In this document: positions 11,221 to 23,264 of the stretch, piece after piece
How the letters are laid out: each line of letters opens with the position of its first letter
How positions within the stretch are numbered: the first letter of the stretch is position 1
Assembly (NCBI RefSeq): GCF_030704535.1
Contig: NC_081820.1
Span: 19,409,001-19,473,000 of the forward strand
Direction of reading: 5' to 3'
Source of the DNA: Vitis vinifera
Taxonomy: Eukaryota; Streptophyta; Magnoliopsida; Vitales; Vitaceae
DNA: 64,000 bases
The notes under the pieces: generated by a model
What the model was told of the DNA's origin: nothing
The model's input: the letters and a program-made list of their open reading frames with translations, nothing else
Database searches by the model: none
Translations under genes and position numbers: made by a program

Positions 11221-12572
11221 TTAAGAGCTTTTTTAAAAGGATTTTGAGAGATATTAGAAATGTTTTCTAATATATGATTTTAAAAAAAATAATTATTAGA
11301 TTTAAAAATTTTTGAAAATGACTTTCAAAAATCTAAAAAAAAATCACTAGAAATGATTTTTGGAGAATCATTTGATAAATGATCCTTCTAAATATCATAT
11401 TTATTTATTTATTTATTATATAAAATATTACTAAAAATATTCTTAAATATTTAAAGTGAGTTTGATAGTGCTTTTATTCAAAGTATTTTTAATAGAAGTG
11501 TTTTCTTTAGAAGTGTTTTTAGAAGAATAACCTATCACATGTTTTTTTAGAAAACATTATAAGTAATTTTCTACCACTATAAGTGATTTTATCATATGTT
11601 TTAAAAATATTTCCTAAATTTTGCTTAACATCTAATTTTTTTATTTAAAAAAACATTTTCTAAATTAAAAACACTTTTTCAGAATCACTTCCAAAAGTAA
11701 CTTTCAATTAGTGAATGAATTTTCTTAAAAAAAAATCATTAATGAAAGCACTACTATAAAAATACTACAAGTTAAAAACATTTCAATAAAATATTACACC
11801 CAAATGAATTTTAGAAAATTCATTAATGAGAGCACTACTAATAAAAATACTATAGGCTAAAAGCATTTTAATAAAAAATATTACACACAAATGAATTTTA
11901 ACTTTAGTTAGGACTATATGCACTACCCACTTTATCATCATAATAATTTTTATCATCTTTCTTATATGATAAGTGATAATGGGATGCAAGATACAAAGGT
12001 GATATGTTTTTATTAAGTACAAAAGTTGGTTTTGGTATTCAATTATCTACCATACATGATAAAAATGATTTATTAAAGTGTGAGACAATTAATATTTTTA
12101 TCAATTGTGAATGGAGGGACCGACCACTTTGTATTACTAATATCCCCAATCATCAATTTATACGTAAAGAGATGGTGAAGGTGATGAGAGGGATGTAGCA
12201 CCATCCTTACTTTAATTTAATGACATTTTAAAAGAGTTCTCTACATGTATCATTTGTTTCAATGACATACTCTAGGCATGCCTAAATGACAAGTGTTGAT
12301 ATGATATGATAAGAATTTAAATAAATTAAATGCAAAAGATTTTGACTTCTCATCAATATTACCATGTAAAATTAGTGACCCAATTAACATTTTCCAATTT
12401 TCAATTATCCAATGCGCATCCAATTCAATATAAATATTGAATATCAAATAAAGTATATGTTAAAAAGATGAAATTATATGCATATATGGTATTTGACCAT
12501 TAAATTAGACTACAATTAGGAAATATAGTGTGCGCATGTATTAATTAAATGCTAGTTCAATTTCTCTTATTG
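11221..12572. other. AT-rich intergenic DNA with a local tandem duplication
   Basis: No gene seen. At about 11735-11896 a ~80-bp block (CATTAATGAAAGCACTACT ... CACCCAAATGAATTTTA) is present twice in tandem. The stretch 11455-11760 has GATAGTGCTTTT / AAAAGCACTA-type motifs, typical of decayed MITEs, without clean ends. Confidence 0.5.
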
Positions 12573-12580
12573 TTATGGAT

Positions 12581-12941
12581 AAGGGTCTCCATAAAGCCCA
12601 CGGCCCACGGCCTGCTTTAGGCCTGGCCCGGCCCGAGCCCGTTTATGGGCGGGCTGGGCCGCGGGCCTAAATTTAGGCCCGGAGGGCCGGCCCCGCCCGT
12701 AGGCCCGCCCCTTTTAAAAAAAAACTACAAAAATAATATATTTTATTTTTATATATATATAACTAACTCAATTAATAAACATAAAAAGAATGTCGTTTAG
12801 TTGGTTAGAACCTTGAAGTTTAAACATGAGGGGAGGGTTCGAATCCCCCCCTCTCCCTTCTTTCCCTTTGGCTTTTTTGAAAGCCATTTTAGCTTATTTC
12901 AAAAAGACCGCCGGCCCGGCCCGCCCGTTGGAGACCCCTAG
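12581..12941. mobile_element. hAT-type non-autonomous element, 361 bp, 8-bp TSD
   Basis: A perfect 8-bp direct repeat TTATGGAT flanks the element (12573-12580 and 12942-12949), which is the hAT target-duplication length. The ends are short inverted repeats: AAGGGTCTCC at the left, and CTAGGGGTCTCC as the reverse complement of the right. Inside are GC-rich blocks rich in GGCCC/GGGCC near both ends, in sharp contrast to the AT-rich surroundings, and a tRNA-like segment in the middle. There is no transposase. Confidence 0.85.
12790..12856 (+). other. tRNA-like sequence with Pol III A and B boxes inside the hAT element
   Basis: TCGTTTAGTTGGTTAGAACC resembles a tRNA D-arm/A box. GGGTTCGAATCCC is a perfect T-arm/B box. 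They are separated by about 22 bases, close to normal tRNA spacing. The acceptor stem is not convincing and no clear anticodon stem forms, so this is a tRNA-derived relic rather than a working tRNA gene. It may still recruit Pol III. Confidence 0.6.
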
Positions 12942-12949
12942 TTATGGAT

Positions 12950-13896
12950 GTGTAATATTTGTTAGAATTTATATTTGATATCATTTATCATAAATTTCAA
13001 AATAAAAAATGTTATAATATATTGAATTAATTAGTTAAAAGAGATGAAATAATCTTATATTTGTAAATTTGACCCTTCTCATATTTGAAAAATAACTTAT
13101 TTTTTTATATAAATATCTTTTATCATTTCAAGTATTTACATTGTTTTGAAAATTGCACGATTCGACTTGTCAAACCATCAACTGGTGGCCTTTCTAGTTC
13201 GATTCGTCCTTTTGGACTGTTTAACTATTGAACCCGTTATGAATCGTCTGAACTAATGGTTAAATCAGTGAATCAGACGGTTACATAAGAATTGATGGTT
13301 CAATGCCCACTTTTCCCCTCTTTTCTTTTTTGTAAAAGATAGCCCGATTTTGGACATAGCCATGCACTGTAGGCCAAACACAACACAACCCAATAACCAA
13401 TTGCTCGTCAGAAGGTGAATGATTTTTCTTTCAACAATATAAAAATAGTTTTCTTAAAATTTAATATTTAATTGGGGTAATTACAATAAATGGTTAGGTT
13501 AAAATATCGGTAAATGGTATATACTTTGTCCAATTGGAATAGAAGGATAGAATAAGTTTTAAAATTAGTCTGGAGGATATATGAACAATTTGTTACCCAA
13601 AAATACTTGACATACCCTTAATATGGTTTTTAAAAAGGGACATATCTTTTTCGAGCAAATGGTTTTGGCCTAACGTCCATATAAAATGCATATTTGAGCT
13701 TAAAAATTAATACAATTGGATGATGAATGGTGACATTTGAGTATTACAACTATTTATTATTTTAAAATTTATTCTTAATTACTTATGATAATTAATATAT
13801 TAAGATTTTAAGAAAAAATTTAAAAAGTAATAAATAAAATCTTTCTTAAAAATCTATTTAATACTTATAGTTTTTATTTTGTTAATTTAAATTTTG

Positions 13897-13936
<40 letters not shown>

Positions 13937-16900
13937 TTTGTTTTGAAATTTCAAAATATTTTATTTTTGAACTTTAATTAAATAATGCAAATTTATAAAT
14001 CATGAATTTATATACATTTTTTTTTATTTTCTTTGTTTGTTTTCCAAAGTTAAAAAAAAAAAAAAGAAATTACTTATACACATATACAAAAATGAAATAT
14101 AATTTTTTTTCTCATATTTTCACACATATTCAAAACAGTATATTAAATCTAATTTATTTATACACATATATAAATGTCAAATATAATTTTTTTTTCATAT
14201 TTTTACATATATTCAAGATAATTAGGATAATTTCACATTTTTATTAACATCTATAAAAATACGTAAAAAGTATCTCACAACTCTGACATTGATTATGATG
14301 TATTTGAGCATTGATTCAGGAGAAGAAAAATAAGATTCATTTATGAGGTGGCCGCCCATGTGATGAAAGGTCACGTAGAAAACTATAAAAATGCATTTGT
14401 AACTTCCACTCTATTGAGTTTTAATATTTTACATAGAGGGTTGTCACATGTTCGATTAATCAAAGAGCTGTTACTCTGACGTTTTCCACTTTATTTTGTA
14501 GTGTTAGATATGGGGTTGTCCACAACTCATTGATTTGCACTCCTCACTGCATTTTCAATACTATTACATCATGCAATCGTATTGCAAAACTACCTTCCAA
14601 ATTCAAATTTGATATATTAGGAAATATTTAACACCCTTATGGGTCAAAAAAATTAGGTGGCTTCATAATGTATCACCCAACTTGTACTATTTTTTTTCCC
14701 TCTAACTATTAATTTGGTTCCTAACAACCAGGGATTATATAGGGCTCGAATCCCCACCAAAAGATTTGCAATGTGTTGTGCCAGCCATCGGGGCAAGATT
14801 GTCCCTTAATATATCAACTGCACCAAATATATATATATATATATACTCAAATTCAACATATAAACATAATTTTTAAAAAATGTTTTAAAGAACAAATTAA
14901 TTATAATTATTTTATAATTAAATGAAAAAATTTCATCTATTTGAATATAAAAAATATAAAAATTATCTTGATAACTTTCTTCATAGAGTTTTTAATATCA
15001 TTAATATATTAATTAAGTATTAAAAATTATACATATATTATCATTTATTTTATATCATTTAATACAATTGAATTAAATGAATTATAATTTTAATATTAAA
15101 TATATTTTTAAATTGGACATATTATAATCAAATATTACAATATTATTATCGAATGATATTTGATATAATTTAATAATAAATGTATACTTATGAAATTCAT
15201 ATTTTTTTTATTAACATATACAATATTATTATCAAATATAATAAATTATATTATATATATCAATTACAATTCTATTATACTTATACTTTTATTTTTAAGA
15301 GTTTTTTCTTCAATTTTTATAATTTCTGATTAATTTTAGATTCATCGATATTTTGTGTCAGAATATCCATCGATATATCTCCGATATATCAGTAAAATGT
15401 AAGTACTGATATATCTGTAATTATTGATATTTTCATCCTTACTCACAACTTAAGTTTTTTGAATCCTTTGTTGGATTACGTACTAATTTAATGAAAATCA
15501 AGATGTTGAAAGTACTTAGAGGTCAAGATATATGGTTGAAATTATATATAGATGAAATTAAATTCATCAAGTGTTCAAATTATTGTTCTTCTTGAAATAT
15601 TTTTTAAAGAGTTATATTTTGATTTGATACATCAGAAAAATAGATGTGTTACATTAGAAAAGTCCTAAGTAAGGATAAATGGAACAAAATATCAACTTAA
15701 ACTAAACAACCTAATGCAATAACATAATAATTCATGATCAAGGTTTAAAATATCATGATTTTTCAACGATATATCACTTATAAGTCAAGGTGACACAAAA
15801 AGAGATGCAAATATTTTGGCCATTAATTTCATAAAATTGTCTATTTCACATTGTTATGTGACCCCATATGTAATATGAAAAAAATTTCTCCAAGAGGAGA
15901 TAAAAAACCATAGAGAATCCTTCTTCCATTTTAACTAAAAATAGGCATACAAAGTTCTCACTAGCATGGAGATGGAAAATCTTCTTCTCAGAAATACAAA
16001 GAAGAGAAAGAGAGTATACCACAAAGATTACCACAATGGTTGAAGGAGTAACCTTCATAAGCAAAACTGAGGGAAATTACCCACAATGAACTTCACCTTC
16101 AGCACTCTTGAGCCCTAAAATGTTACTCCAAGAGTCAACCCCTATTTTCCTCTTTTTCCTCCTCTTTTCTCCTTCATGATCTGCTCTCAAATCTAGTCTT
16201 CTCTACCTCCAAACATAGCTGTAGGTGCTGCCAAAAAATTAGCAACAAGAGCAGCCCAAAATGTGGGCCTTTTTAAAAAACCATTCTCATGGGTTGGAAC
16301 CCATATGTGGGCTAGCCCAATAGTGCAAACTTATGATTTTTATTTCTATTTTTTTTTTTCAAATATTTTCTCATGCGTATGGGTGTGAAAGCATTCCTTA
16401 TGACTTCAGCGCCTCTTTATTTCACTTTCCAACAATCAAACATACCATAAAAATCCAACATGCATCCAAACAAACCATAAATACCCCAACAATCAAAGAA
16501 ACCAACAAAACCATAAAGCAAAAAAATATCTATAGAAACACACTCACAAATTTGAAGGAGGAAAGAGTGATTAAGAAATTTTCCCTGACAAGCCCTAGAT
16601 AAGAAGAGAAACTAAAGAAGAAATCACTCGTTTGTGTTGGAAGTGAAATCTGGAAATAACAATAGTGGCAACAATAGCAAAATCGTGGTGACGAAGAAAG
16701 TTAAGTGTGAGTTGCTTAAAGTAAAACCAAACTAGCACCAAGTCCTCCCAAAATTTAGCATGAGATGAGCCATTTTATAGGATGGCCCCCTTGTATATTT
16801 TTCAGTGGGATATGGCCTGCTTTCAAGAGTCTATTTCCTATGCATAAATGTTAGCTTCAGAATTCTCACATCTGCCAGAGCAGGAACCCCAACAACCTTT

Positions 16901-17018
16901 ATGCCTTATACCAGTACCACTGCTTATTCTCTTTGTATATATAAAACAATCTGAGAGCTCAAACAATATACCATGAGCAATGAACAATTGTATGCAGTAA
17001 GGCAAAAAGCAAAAACCG
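12950..17018. other. Long AT-rich intergenic region, no gene recognised
   Basis: Contents seen: GAACCG/AACGGTT-type degenerate repeat at about 13150-13310; an (ATT)n microsatellite at about 13900-13934; the second copy of the dispersed repeat at 14287-14470; an (AT)n run at about 14827-14845. The remainder (15000-16830) is AT-rich with scattered short ORFs that lack any domain. Its right end is the 3' flank of the second fucosidase gene. Confidence 0.5.
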
Positions 17019-20000
17019 TCAATAAGACAACTCTTTGTAAACTGAAGTCCCATTTGGCTGCCCAAAAGGATCAAAATGCAGGCCAAAGGAGGATACCAAA
17101 GGCACTCCCTTAGACTCCAAGATCTGGACCTTCACAACAGTAGCCTCAACCACATCTCCAAGCCTGTGAAGCCTCTTGTGTCCCACTGTCGTCCCTTCCA
17201 CAATCAGCTTCCCATCTGCATAAACCTCATGCCCTATGATCCTCTGACCTAGCCCGATCGGTTCTTGAATCCTTATCACATTAAACCTCAGCCCTCCACT
17301 CGCCGCCTTGATTTCAATCCAATGCTGGCCTGCTGCTCCCTCGTCTGGAGCCCAGTATGTCCATAAATTGTCGTCGTCTAGCACATTTTCAGGGCCAAAG
17401 CCACCATTCTGACCTCCTCTTTGGCTACTAGCATCTACCGAGCTTTTCTCAGCTAAATTGGTTGAAAATGTTGTATCGATGGCCTTCTTGAATTCCATCA
17501 ATCTTTGAACATCAATTTCGGATATAAGTCCAGTTGAATTGGGTGGCACATTGAATAGCAGCACACAGTTTCTGCCAACCGAGTTATAGTATATTTCAAG
17601 GAGTTGGCTAAGCTCCTTTGGTTGTTCGGATGCATGCCAGAACCATCCCGGCCGGATTGAAACATCACATTCTGGTGGCACCCAATCCGTCCCTTGAGGA
17701 TCTCCAGTGTTGAGGTAGCTGTATCATTATCATCACATAGTCATATGCATTTAGGTCTTAGCGTACAGTACAGAAATTAAAAAGTTAGAAGATATCATAA
17801 TATTTTATTTTAAAAAAATTATTTTAAATGTTATTTATGTTTGTAGTTTTTCATCCCAAACCATCTACGTTACTTGAATACATAACAAATAATACAATTT
17901 ATTTACTTTTTGAAGATGTGAAGAGATTCATTGGTGAAACTATCATGACCCACTATTCACTCCATATTGATGGGTTCAGGGTTGTAGTGACGCACATATA
18001 GCTTACAAGCCCAGACACCGGTTTTGCTTCTCTATTGGACTTACACCCTAAAAAAAGAGGGTTGAATAGTATGTTGTGAAAACCCTTTATATATGACTCT
18101 TCACCATTCACTCCAATAATAAGGATATTATAGAATCAATAACAATGCACAAAAACAGATTTTATTTTATTGAAAAAATCTTACAATATCATAATTATTT
18201 TTTTTAAAAAATCATTAAAGAAAATACATCTCTTAAATATAAAATCCAATCACATTATAATAGGGATTTGCTTTTACTTTTACTTTTATAAAGGTAAAAG
18301 TAAAAACACTATTCTAAGCAGGTTTTAAAAACTGGTCTATCAAGCTGATTTTAATCCCCTTGTCTATCAAACTAATACTCATTCATGTAATAATTTGCTT
18401 ATGGGTCAAAATTTGGGGTAATAGGAAAATCATAATCATATCCTCTATATTAAAAGCAACATTTAAAGGTTTTTAGAAAAATATATAGGTGCTACACTTG
18501 TGGGGTTTATCCATGATTGGAAAAGTAGAAAAATTCAAACTTTTTGGAAGATGGAAAAAGACTTTATTTAGTTAAAAAAAATTATAAAATATCAATATTA
18601 TTACTACTACAATTATTATCATAAATTGTAAAAATATCAAATTATCCTTATACAAATATTTTTAAATAAAACTATTAAACATCAATATAATTACTATTAC
18701 CATTATCATTAATATTTTTATTAATATTAATCACATTTGTATATTTATGTGACATATTATCAAAAACACTATTAAAATCATTTTTCCATGTTCTCATAAA
18801 AATATTTTTTTAATAAAAAGACACTTTTAATAAAAACACTTTACCTACAAATACACTCTTAATAATATAATATCGACAATATTTTTGTTTAGTTTCCTTG
18901 ACTTGTATTCCTTCTCTTCCTAAACATTGAAGGCAAAGGCTAGATCCTTAATAAGAGGATGCCTGTCCATTTAGACCCTTTACATAGTTTTCATGATGTA
19001 GATATATAACATTTTCTTAACCTACCTGTATTCAGATTTCTTTCCTTTACAGGGTCTTCAAGGTATTCTATCACCATTTTAAATATATATATAGAAAAAA
19101 AATAATATTAGGTTTGCTTGGATGGAAAGACACTTACCCAACATTATCTCCATTCCCGATTGAGAGCAATGTCCGATTGATGGTAGACCATGAAGTGTTC
19201 CCTGAAAATCCATTCTCATTCCCAACCCAGCGGACATCAGGGCCAGCATCGGAAAATATATTAATGGAACTCTGCAACTCCTTCACCATTTCAAACCATT
19301 CTTCAAAGTAGTATGACATATTTGCTGCATCCTCACCCTTTGCTCCATCGAACCAAATCTCTTGTATGACCCCATATCTGCCATAATATAGATCAAATCT
19401 CAATAGAATTTTTTTTTTTCGATTCCCTACTTTTTTAAGGTAGTTCATATTCTATCCTATTTTTAAGAATAACACTTATTTTGAAAATTATGAAGAAACA
19501 TTAATGGCTTACTGCTTAAGAAGCTCTTGCAGTTGAGCTAAGTAATACTCATTGTACTCCTGGTTTTTCCCATATCTTTGATCATGTCGGTCCCATGGCG
19601 AGAGATACAGGCCAACATCGATGTTGCCTTGAGCCTTGGCTGCATTGGTAAGATCTCTAACCACATCTCCATGGCCGTTTTTCCATGGACTACTCACGAC
19701 TGAATGATCAGTGTACTTAGAAGGCCACAAGCAGAAGCCATCATGATGCTTTGCAGTGAGAATCACCAGCGAAAATCCAGCCTCAGCTGCTGTGCTGACC
19801 CACTGTCTAGCATCAAGCCCAGTGGGGTTGAATAGATTGGGGTTCTCTTGCCCAGTCCCCCACTCTGAATCTGTGAACGTGTTCATGCCGAAGTGGAAGA
19901 ACATTATGATTTCTCTCTGTTGCCATTTCAACTGAGATGCTGTGGGAATTGGAAGAACCGGCAAAGGTGGGGTAGTCGCAAATTGGGTCATGCAAGAAGG

Positions 20001-20060
20001 GATGAATTCTAAGAGTTGTACCAGTGCAATTATGCATAAAAAATACAGTGACTTAGCCAT
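17019..20060 (-). CDS. FUC1: Alpha-L-fucosidase 1-like, GH29 (tandem copy 2)
   Basis: Paralogue of 7780-9647 with the same role. Exons on the minus strand: 20060-19513, 19377-19138 and 17718-17019. Introns are GT-AG and the joined frame is open, giving 495 residues. Exons 2 and 3 are exactly as long as in copy 1 (240 and 700 bp). Residues 1-25 form a hydrophobic signal-like segment. Motifs: FHFGMNTFTDSEWG (55-68), KHHDGFCLWPSKY (104-116), GLYLSPWDRH, and EIWFDGAKG with the presumed nucleophile Asp193. GYLNTGDPQGTDWVPPECD and SIRPGWFWH follow at the start of exon 3. Intron 2 is 1419 bp, against 289 bp in copy 1, and holds AT-rich sequence that looks inserted. No lesion was seen; both copies look functional. 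Confidence 0.94.
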
Positions 20061-20442
20061 GATTTTGATTTCTGAGAGGAGATGAAAAGAAAAAAAAAAT
20101 GTGATTGGAAGCCAAGAAAAAGTGGTGGAGATTTTAAGGGTGAAGTGAGGTCAAAGGAGAGTTTGAGAGAGAAAGAAAGGAAAGAGAGGATATGAGCAAT
20201 CTTTTTAGTTGGGATTTTTTTGGTTTATTGAAATTTATTTCCCATTTAGTTTCCAAAATTATATTCAATTGCCATAAAAGATTCATGGTACTTTTATTTG
20301 TAAAATTCAATGAATAAAATATTCGATTATTAATAGTTATATTTTTTATTTTTAAACATCTACTCCTTTTCCGAAAATTTCTCTAAACACACAAATTGGA
20401 CAAGTTTTGTTCATCCCATGTTCATAATTAATACACCACACA
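20061..20442. promoter_or_regulatory. Upstream (promoter/5' UTR) region of fucosidase copy 2
   Basis: About 380 bp lie between the fucosidase start codon and the Mutator-type insertion at 20452. Any promoter must sit here or further out, beyond the transposon. A GA-rich stretch at about 20140-20195 (reading as CT-rich on the gene strand) resembles a plant 5' UTR pyrimidine tract. No clear TATA box was found. Confidence 0.35.
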
Positions 20443-20451
20443 TAATTCCAT

Positions 20452-23182
20452 GGGAGAATTGTGTTCTGGGCCCAGCTGGGCCCAAAAATTAACATTTGGT
20501 CTATATAACTTCCATAATTGATGGAAAGGATATGAGATGTTAAAAGACCAATATATCCTTCAAATTTTTATACATTACCTTTTAAGGACATAAAATAGTG
20601 ATGGACTAAAATACCCAATGACCTTTCACATAAACCTTTTTTTTTTGTCTTTATTGCACCATTATTCATGCAACCATAATAATTCTATTTTAACAATTTG
20701 GATTTTTCATTATTTTATAAATAATTGAAAATCAACATTATTTTCTATTTTAAATTATAAATAAAGAAAAATTATGTTCGAAAGCTATTTTAAAAAATAC
20801 TTTCTAAAAAATAGTAATATGATTTATATTTTTTATATTTTCTTTTTGAAAAAACATTTATTTAAAAAATGAAAACTATTTTAAAAAATAAAAATTGAAA
20901 ACCTTGTTTAGTACTATTTTTTATATGAAAATAATAAAAAGAATTAAATTTCATTCATTGATTATCCATTTTTATTTTTTTTTCATTAGTTATTTTAATA
21001 ATAAAAAAAATATAGTATGTTTACGATTAAACAAAGAAATTGATCAATTATGTGTTTTTTGTGAGACTATCTTTTACATGAAAAATAATTAAATAACTAA
21101 ATTATATATATTTATTACTCTTATTAATTTTATTTTCTTTATTTATTTTTTATCGAAAATTTTAATATATCCATAATTAACAAAGTAATAAATCAATTGT
21201 GCACATTTTAATCTATTAAAATAAATTAATTTCTAATTTAATAAATAAAATGAAATAAGTAAATAAATTTGGGGTTATTTCTATTTTTTAATATATCTTA
21301 TATTAATATTTTTTATAATTAAATAAATTTTTTATTTTTTATTTCTTTAATTCCAAAAATAAAATGAAATAAATAAATAAATTTAGAATTTTCCAACTGA
21401 TCTTATATTCATATTTCTTATGGTTAAATAAATTTTTTATTCTTTTTTCTTTATTTCCAAAAATAAAAGGAAATAAATAAATAAATTTGGCTTAAATAAT
21501 AGTTTTTAAGTAATTTCTTTGTCTTATTTTTAATTACATTTTGCATTGAAAATAAAATAAAATAACGTTTTTTTTAGTCATTGTACAAGGTATTTACACT
21601 AAGTGTACATGACAAATATACCAACTGTACAAGGGTGTACAAGACTATTATTTGTGAAGGATTTTAAGTGATTCTAAAAAACTTGTTTGTTTATTTTCCT
21701 TAACCAAGGATAAATGACATTCCTTATACACATTGGTTAAGCATACATTCATCTCATGTATTTTATCTAACTTGTATATGGTCATTTTAATAGGTACCTC
21801 ATTTATGATGATTGTAAAACAAAATTATACAACAATTTTTTTTCCTTTTTAAAACCAAACCGATGCAAACATGGTTAACCGACCTATTGTTAGATATTCA
21901 TAAAATGATGTATGAAATTTGAGTTATTGTACAAGGGTATTACACTAACTGTACAATACAAATTTACTAATTGTACAAGGGTGTACAAGACTACTTTTTG
22001 TTAAGGATTTAAAGTGATTTCGAAAAACTTTCCCATTTTTTTCCACTCAAACATTTTTTCCCCACTCAAATTCTCTCACTCAAGAATTGTTTCGAATTTT
22101 ATTTTTAAATTTCATCATCAAATTTTTGTAATTGCATATTTTGTTTTTGTAGTTTTAACAATGTTCTTTCTTTCCACTATTTTTTTTTTGTGAAATTTTA
22201 TCCACATGAATCTATATTTAAAATTATAAAAATTTTTTACTAAGATTATCTTTAATATATTTATACTCATTTATTTAAAAAATGAAAAACTATTTTTTTT
22301 TTGTAAACATGTTCTATTACTTTTCAAGTAAAAAACTAGATAAGTTTCAAAGTCAATAAATAAAAAAATTAAATACCACTTTCAATAATTTTTAGATAAA
22401 ATTTTATATAATATATTTTATTTGAAACTTAATTTTTAAAGTTTAACTAAAAAATTGTATTGATAATTTTCTTGTTGTGGGTCAAAATACTTTGTATTAG
22501 TCTATCTAGATAAGAAAAAATATTAATATAATATTAGAACTTCATATCTTAGTTAATTTTTTTCAACAAATTTATCTTTTTAAAAATTTTAAAATAAAAA
22601 CATTAAAAATTAAAAAGCTAAAAAGATATATATATATATATATAATAAAGTGAAGTGATAGTTAATTTTAAAATTTTTTAAAATATGGTTGATGTAGAAA
22701 ATATAAAAAATAAGAGAAAAATATAGATGAAAGGGTAATATAAATTTAAAATAAAAAATGAAAACTAAAGTAAAAGATAAATAAATAAAGATAAAAAATA
22801 TTTGGATGAAAAATCCCAAAATTTTTATCATTGCTTTTAATAAGAGCAAAAAGATTCAATATCTTTAAAAATGAAAAATAAAAAAATATTATTGTTTTTT
22901 ATTTGACATAAAATAGAAATATATATTGGAATAAAAAGGAAAAAAAAGTTAGAAATGAGTAATATTTAATAGGGAATAGAAAAGGAAAAAAAACACAAAA
23001 AAAATTAAAATTCACACTCACTTGTAGGCATATAAGGGATAAGGGTATTTTAGGAATTAATGAAAGACAATATCCTTCATCTTAATTTTCATACTTTGTT
23101 TGGGTCTTGAGCTTAAATATGAGTGGTTGGAGGATCAAATGTTAATTTTTGGGCCCAGCTGGGCCCAAAACACAATTCTCCC
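20452..23182 (+). mobile_element. Mutator-like non-autonomous element A, 2731 bp, 9-bp TSD
   Basis: A perfect 9-bp direct repeat TAATTCCAT flanks it (20443-20451 and 23183-23191). The first ~50 bp (GGGAGAATTGTGTT...) match the reverse complement of the last ~50 bp with only about two mismatches. Each terminal repeat contains the perfect palindrome GGGCCCAGCTGGGCCC (20468-20483 and 23151-23166). The interior is very AT-rich, has two copies of a TGTACAAGGGTRTTACACTA-type motif (about 21590 and 21920), and encodes no transposase. The 9-bp TSD is the Mutator hallmark. Confidence 0.88.
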
Positions 23183-23264
23183 TAATTCCATTTTAATTAT
23201 TTTAGTTCGTTTCAAAATCTACTAAAATTAATATTACGACATTAATTTCTAGCCATTAACAATT

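Noticed and set aside
12790..12856. A functional tRNA gene
   Set aside because: The A and B boxes are good, but no convincing acceptor or anticodon stem forms, and it lies inside a transposon. Kept as tRNA-like only.
13150..13310. Possible second copy of the 987-bp hAT-type element
   Set aside because: It shares the GAACCG/AACGGTT flavour, but I could not find matching ends or a target duplication.
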